Source: Iodidimonas nitroreducens (GTDB taxonomy: Bacteria > Pseudomonadota > Alphaproteobacteria > Sphingomonadales > Rhodothalassiaceae). Taken from it: DNA of 64,000 nt. Under the pieces are notes generated by a model. It ran no database searches and was not told the origin of the DNA. It worked only from the letters and a program-made list of their open reading frames with translations. Both the position numbers and the translations under genes were made by a program. Of this stretch, positions 62,528-64,000 are shown piece by piece (position 1 is the first letter of the stretch; each line of letters opens with the position of its first letter). The stretch spans positions 88,328-152,327 of the forward strand of contig BAYV01000011.1 of NCBI GenBank assembly GCA_000710935.1. Reading direction: 5' to 3'.

Positions 62528-62632
62528 GTGATCTCCCTTGCCACCTCTGTTGTGCTCGGCATTCTTGTTGGCGCTTATCCTGCCATCCGCGCGTCCCGTC
62601 TCATCCCGGTCGAGCCCCTTCATCATGATTGA
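62528..62632 (+). pseudogene. 3' fragment of a MacB/FtsX-like ABC permease
   Basis: Only VISLATSVVLGILVGAYPAI and RASRLIPVEPLHHD remain, the usual C-terminus of MacB-type permeases. Just upstream a 16-bp segment (TTGGCCAAAGGCATTC-like) is duplicated. Confidence 0.65.
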
Positions 62633-63305
62633 TCGTGATGCGCCTTATCGATCGGATGGTGTGACAGGAATATGCGCTCGAATAGGAAAACCAAGGCTAT
62701 CCCGATCACCCCAAATACAAGGATCAATGGGTCGGTTTGCCACTTGATGGTCCCAAAGGCGCCAAGGACCACCGCATCAAATGCGATCGCCATGAGTAGA
62801 ATCCAGCCCCGTGCCCCGATTTCCTGCCGTAGATACAGGAAGATGCCCAATGGATGACGATATCCATCACCAGATAAAAAAAGGCGCCGAGTGAAGCGAT
62901 ACGGCTGGGATCAAAGAAAATTGTCATGAAACCGGCGATCAAACCCGAAGCCGTGGCCACCAGCGCAAGCATCACCGTCAGATAAAAGCCGGTTTGGCCA
63001 AGGGCTGGCCTGGCAGCTTCGGCCAGCGCGTAATCCTTTGCCGCCACGATCCGATCCAACGGCAGGCTGGAGCCTACCGCAAAGGCAACCAGCAGATAAA
63101 CCACAACACAAATCGCGATGGACAAGATGATGGCCCGGCCCACATTGCGGTGCGGGTTGGTGATTTCGGCGCTGCTGTTGGTGATGTTCGTAAATCCCTT
63201 GAAAGCAAGGATCGACAGCGCGACAGAGACCACGAACCCGGTTGCTACCGCATCTCCGCCGGTTGCTTTAAATGACAGGCCGCTGGCCCACAGGCCGGCC
63301 ATGCC
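62623..63305 (-). pseudogene. APC-family amino acid permease, truncated and frameshifted
   Basis: The first part has GFTNITNSSAEITNPHRNVG and RAIILSIAICVVVYLLVAFA; near 62850 the frame changes and continues as LGIFLYLRQEIGARGWILLM. The N-terminal third is missing and replaced by an IS110-like start. Confidence 0.75.
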
Positions 63306-63383
63306 AAACAGTACCTCATGGCGATGCTTCGAAATATCGATGGCGACCAGCACGGTCGCAGCGTTAGGATGGTGGGCGGTCAT
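63306..63383 (-). pseudogene. IS110-family transposase N-terminal fragment
   Basis: NAATVLVAIDISKHRHEVLF is the DEDD-type first motif with its Asp. It runs in frame into the permease fragment at HEVLF, so the junction is a deletion or an IS insertion scar. Confidence 0.65.
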
Positions 63384-63577
63384 GGCCGGTCTCCTCAGCG
63401 GGTGTGGTTCAGAAAAATCACTGTTGAGACCTGAGACCCGGTTATGGCCACCCGCTGCTCTATTTGAGGGCTGCGCGTGTGGCCATAACCTCAAAACAGC
63501 CCTTCTTCCCGACGTGCTATGGTCCAAAATTCAGGTGGCAGTGCAGCGGATTCTTCATGCTGTCGGTGGGCTGTTCC

Positions 63578-63603
63578 GGGTCGCAAGTCCAATCCTTGCC
63601 GCC
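63578..63603 (+). repeat. third short copy of the tRNA-Val T-arm sequence
   Basis: GGGTCGCAAGTCCAATCCTT and following bases match tRNA-Val 3' sequence with one difference in the T loop, about 190 bp before the main right repeat. Probably the remnant of an earlier or nested integration. Nothing else is recognised in 63604-63769. Confidence 0.6.
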
Positions 63604-63769
63604 GGAGGATATGACCACAATTGAACGGGAAATATTCTGGGCGACATATATCTCAACCTTGAGGCAGCACTCGGTTGCATCTCGGGTGCAAACTGCTGAT
63701 GTTCTTGCTATGTACGAGCATTTCTTGACCGTCAGAGTGTTAATTTCTGCGAAATTCCGGATATATCCG

Positions 63770-63908
63770 TACGTTGACATCGTAGGGGTCGCAAGTTCAA
63801 TCCTTGCCGCGCCCGCCATTTTTAAAGAATAAAAACAACAGGTTATCCTTCCTTTTTATAGGGGATGATGTGGATATTTGAACTCTCTCGGGTGCAAAGG
63901 CAGCTTCG
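63770..63908 (+). repeat. right end repeat (attR-like) of the tRNA-Val island
   Basis: Matches 51910-52059 from the anticodon arm onward, but the 5' half of the tRNA is absent, so no functional tRNA is formed here. The acceptor end reads GCCCGCCA instead of GCCCACCA. Confidence 0.85.
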
Positions 63909-64000
63909 CCACCGTCCGACACCGCACCGGCAGAACCAAGGGCTGCCTGAGCCGAAAGACTGGGCTGGCCATGGCCTTCCGCCTGATGATGTCAGCACAG
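63899..64000 (+). pseudogene. IS256-family transposase C-terminal fragment (runs off window)
   Basis: GSFATVRHRTGRTKGCLSRK followed by TGLAMAFRLMMSAQ is the C-terminal region of IS256-type transposases. The start of similarity coincides with the end of the attR repeat. It may continue beyond the window. Confidence 0.7.

Larger units (their letters stand above)
51910..63908. mobile_element. 12-kb genomic island in tRNA-Val
   Basis: Bounded by the long direct repeats that start within tRNA-Val, with an intact tRNA at the left and a fragment at the right. Contents are respiratory, peroxide and persulfide defence genes plus IS fragments. No integrase gene is found, so the element is probably immobile now or was delivered by a lost or external integrase. 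Confidence 0.8.

Noticed and set aside
63517..63819. 100-codon reading frame on the minus strand (starts MAGAARIELATPTMS)
   Set aside because: It crosses the tRNA-Val fragment; this N-terminus is a well-known artefact of reading through tRNA and attachment sequences.

Overview
The window looks like the chromosome of an alphaproteobacterium of the TonB-receptor-rich kind (Sphingomonadales, Kordiimonadales, Iodidimonadales or similar; I cannot be more precise). Pointers are the pairing of SapC and a tryptophan-halogenase-like protein with a TonB receptor, separate glyQ and glyS genes, msrP/msrQ and a FadR/HutC-regulated sugar locus. About 75 percent of the window is native backbone. Two segments are clearly inserted.

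Region 1 (about 1-26.2 kb) is a catabolic locus. Its core reads as a sulfoquinovose (6-deoxy-6-sulfoglucose) mineralisation cluster: a TRAP transporter and a TonB receptor for uptake, a GH31 glycosidase, an aldose epimerase, a fucose-isomerase-like isomerase, a kinase resembling YihV sulfofructose kinase, and a LacD/YihT-like aldolase. Lower steps are an operon of suyA, suyB, comC and slcC, in which two dehydrogenases of opposite stereospecificity invert sulfolactate and SuyAB splits off sulfite. A YeiH-type putative sulfite/sulfate exporter completes the set. No sulfolactaldehyde dehydrogenase or sulfite dehydrogenase is visible here. An AT-rich palindrome (core CTTATATAAG) recurs in front of several of these transcription units, and a HutC-type GntR repressor sits beside the best copy. 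At the left edge are a truncated lactonase, a FadR-type regulator, and a secreted lipase-like enzyme with a secreted partner.

Inside region 1, at 3.8-5.5 kb, a 1.66-kb cassette with a DUF3800 protein and a translationally coupled uncharacterised partner has split a convergent-gene terminator. The terminator hairpin is now present as a perfect 26-bp direct repeat at both ends.

Region 2 (26.3-51.9 kb) is mostly housekeeping: tandem UspA, tRNA-Pro, polyprenyl diphosphate synthase, a tRNA methyltransferase, an SppA-like protease, glycyl-tRNA synthetase, a beta-propeller amidohydrolase, a TPP-dependent E1 pair with an SDR, aspartate aminotransferase, proC, moaD/moaE, pgsA, msrPQ, dps, yqgE, trmL and hemF. 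A structured untranslated stretch before proC may be a small RNA.

Region 3 (51.9-63.9 kb) is a genomic island in tRNA-Val(GAC), bounded by a roughly 140-bp imperfect direct repeat that begins in the tRNA anticodon arm. It carries a cyanide-insensitive cytochrome bd oxidase with DUF2474 and DUF3365 partners, two 1-Cys peroxiredoxins, a SulP transporter, and a BigR-type persulfide-responsive module (two YeeE/YedE proteins, DUF2892, an ETHE1-like persulfide dioxygenase and an ArsR repressor with a 19-bp operator). Its right end is a graveyard of gene and IS fragments, and no integrase is visible. The island therefore looks like a fixed sulfide/persulfide-tolerance island next to a sulfonate-degrading locus.
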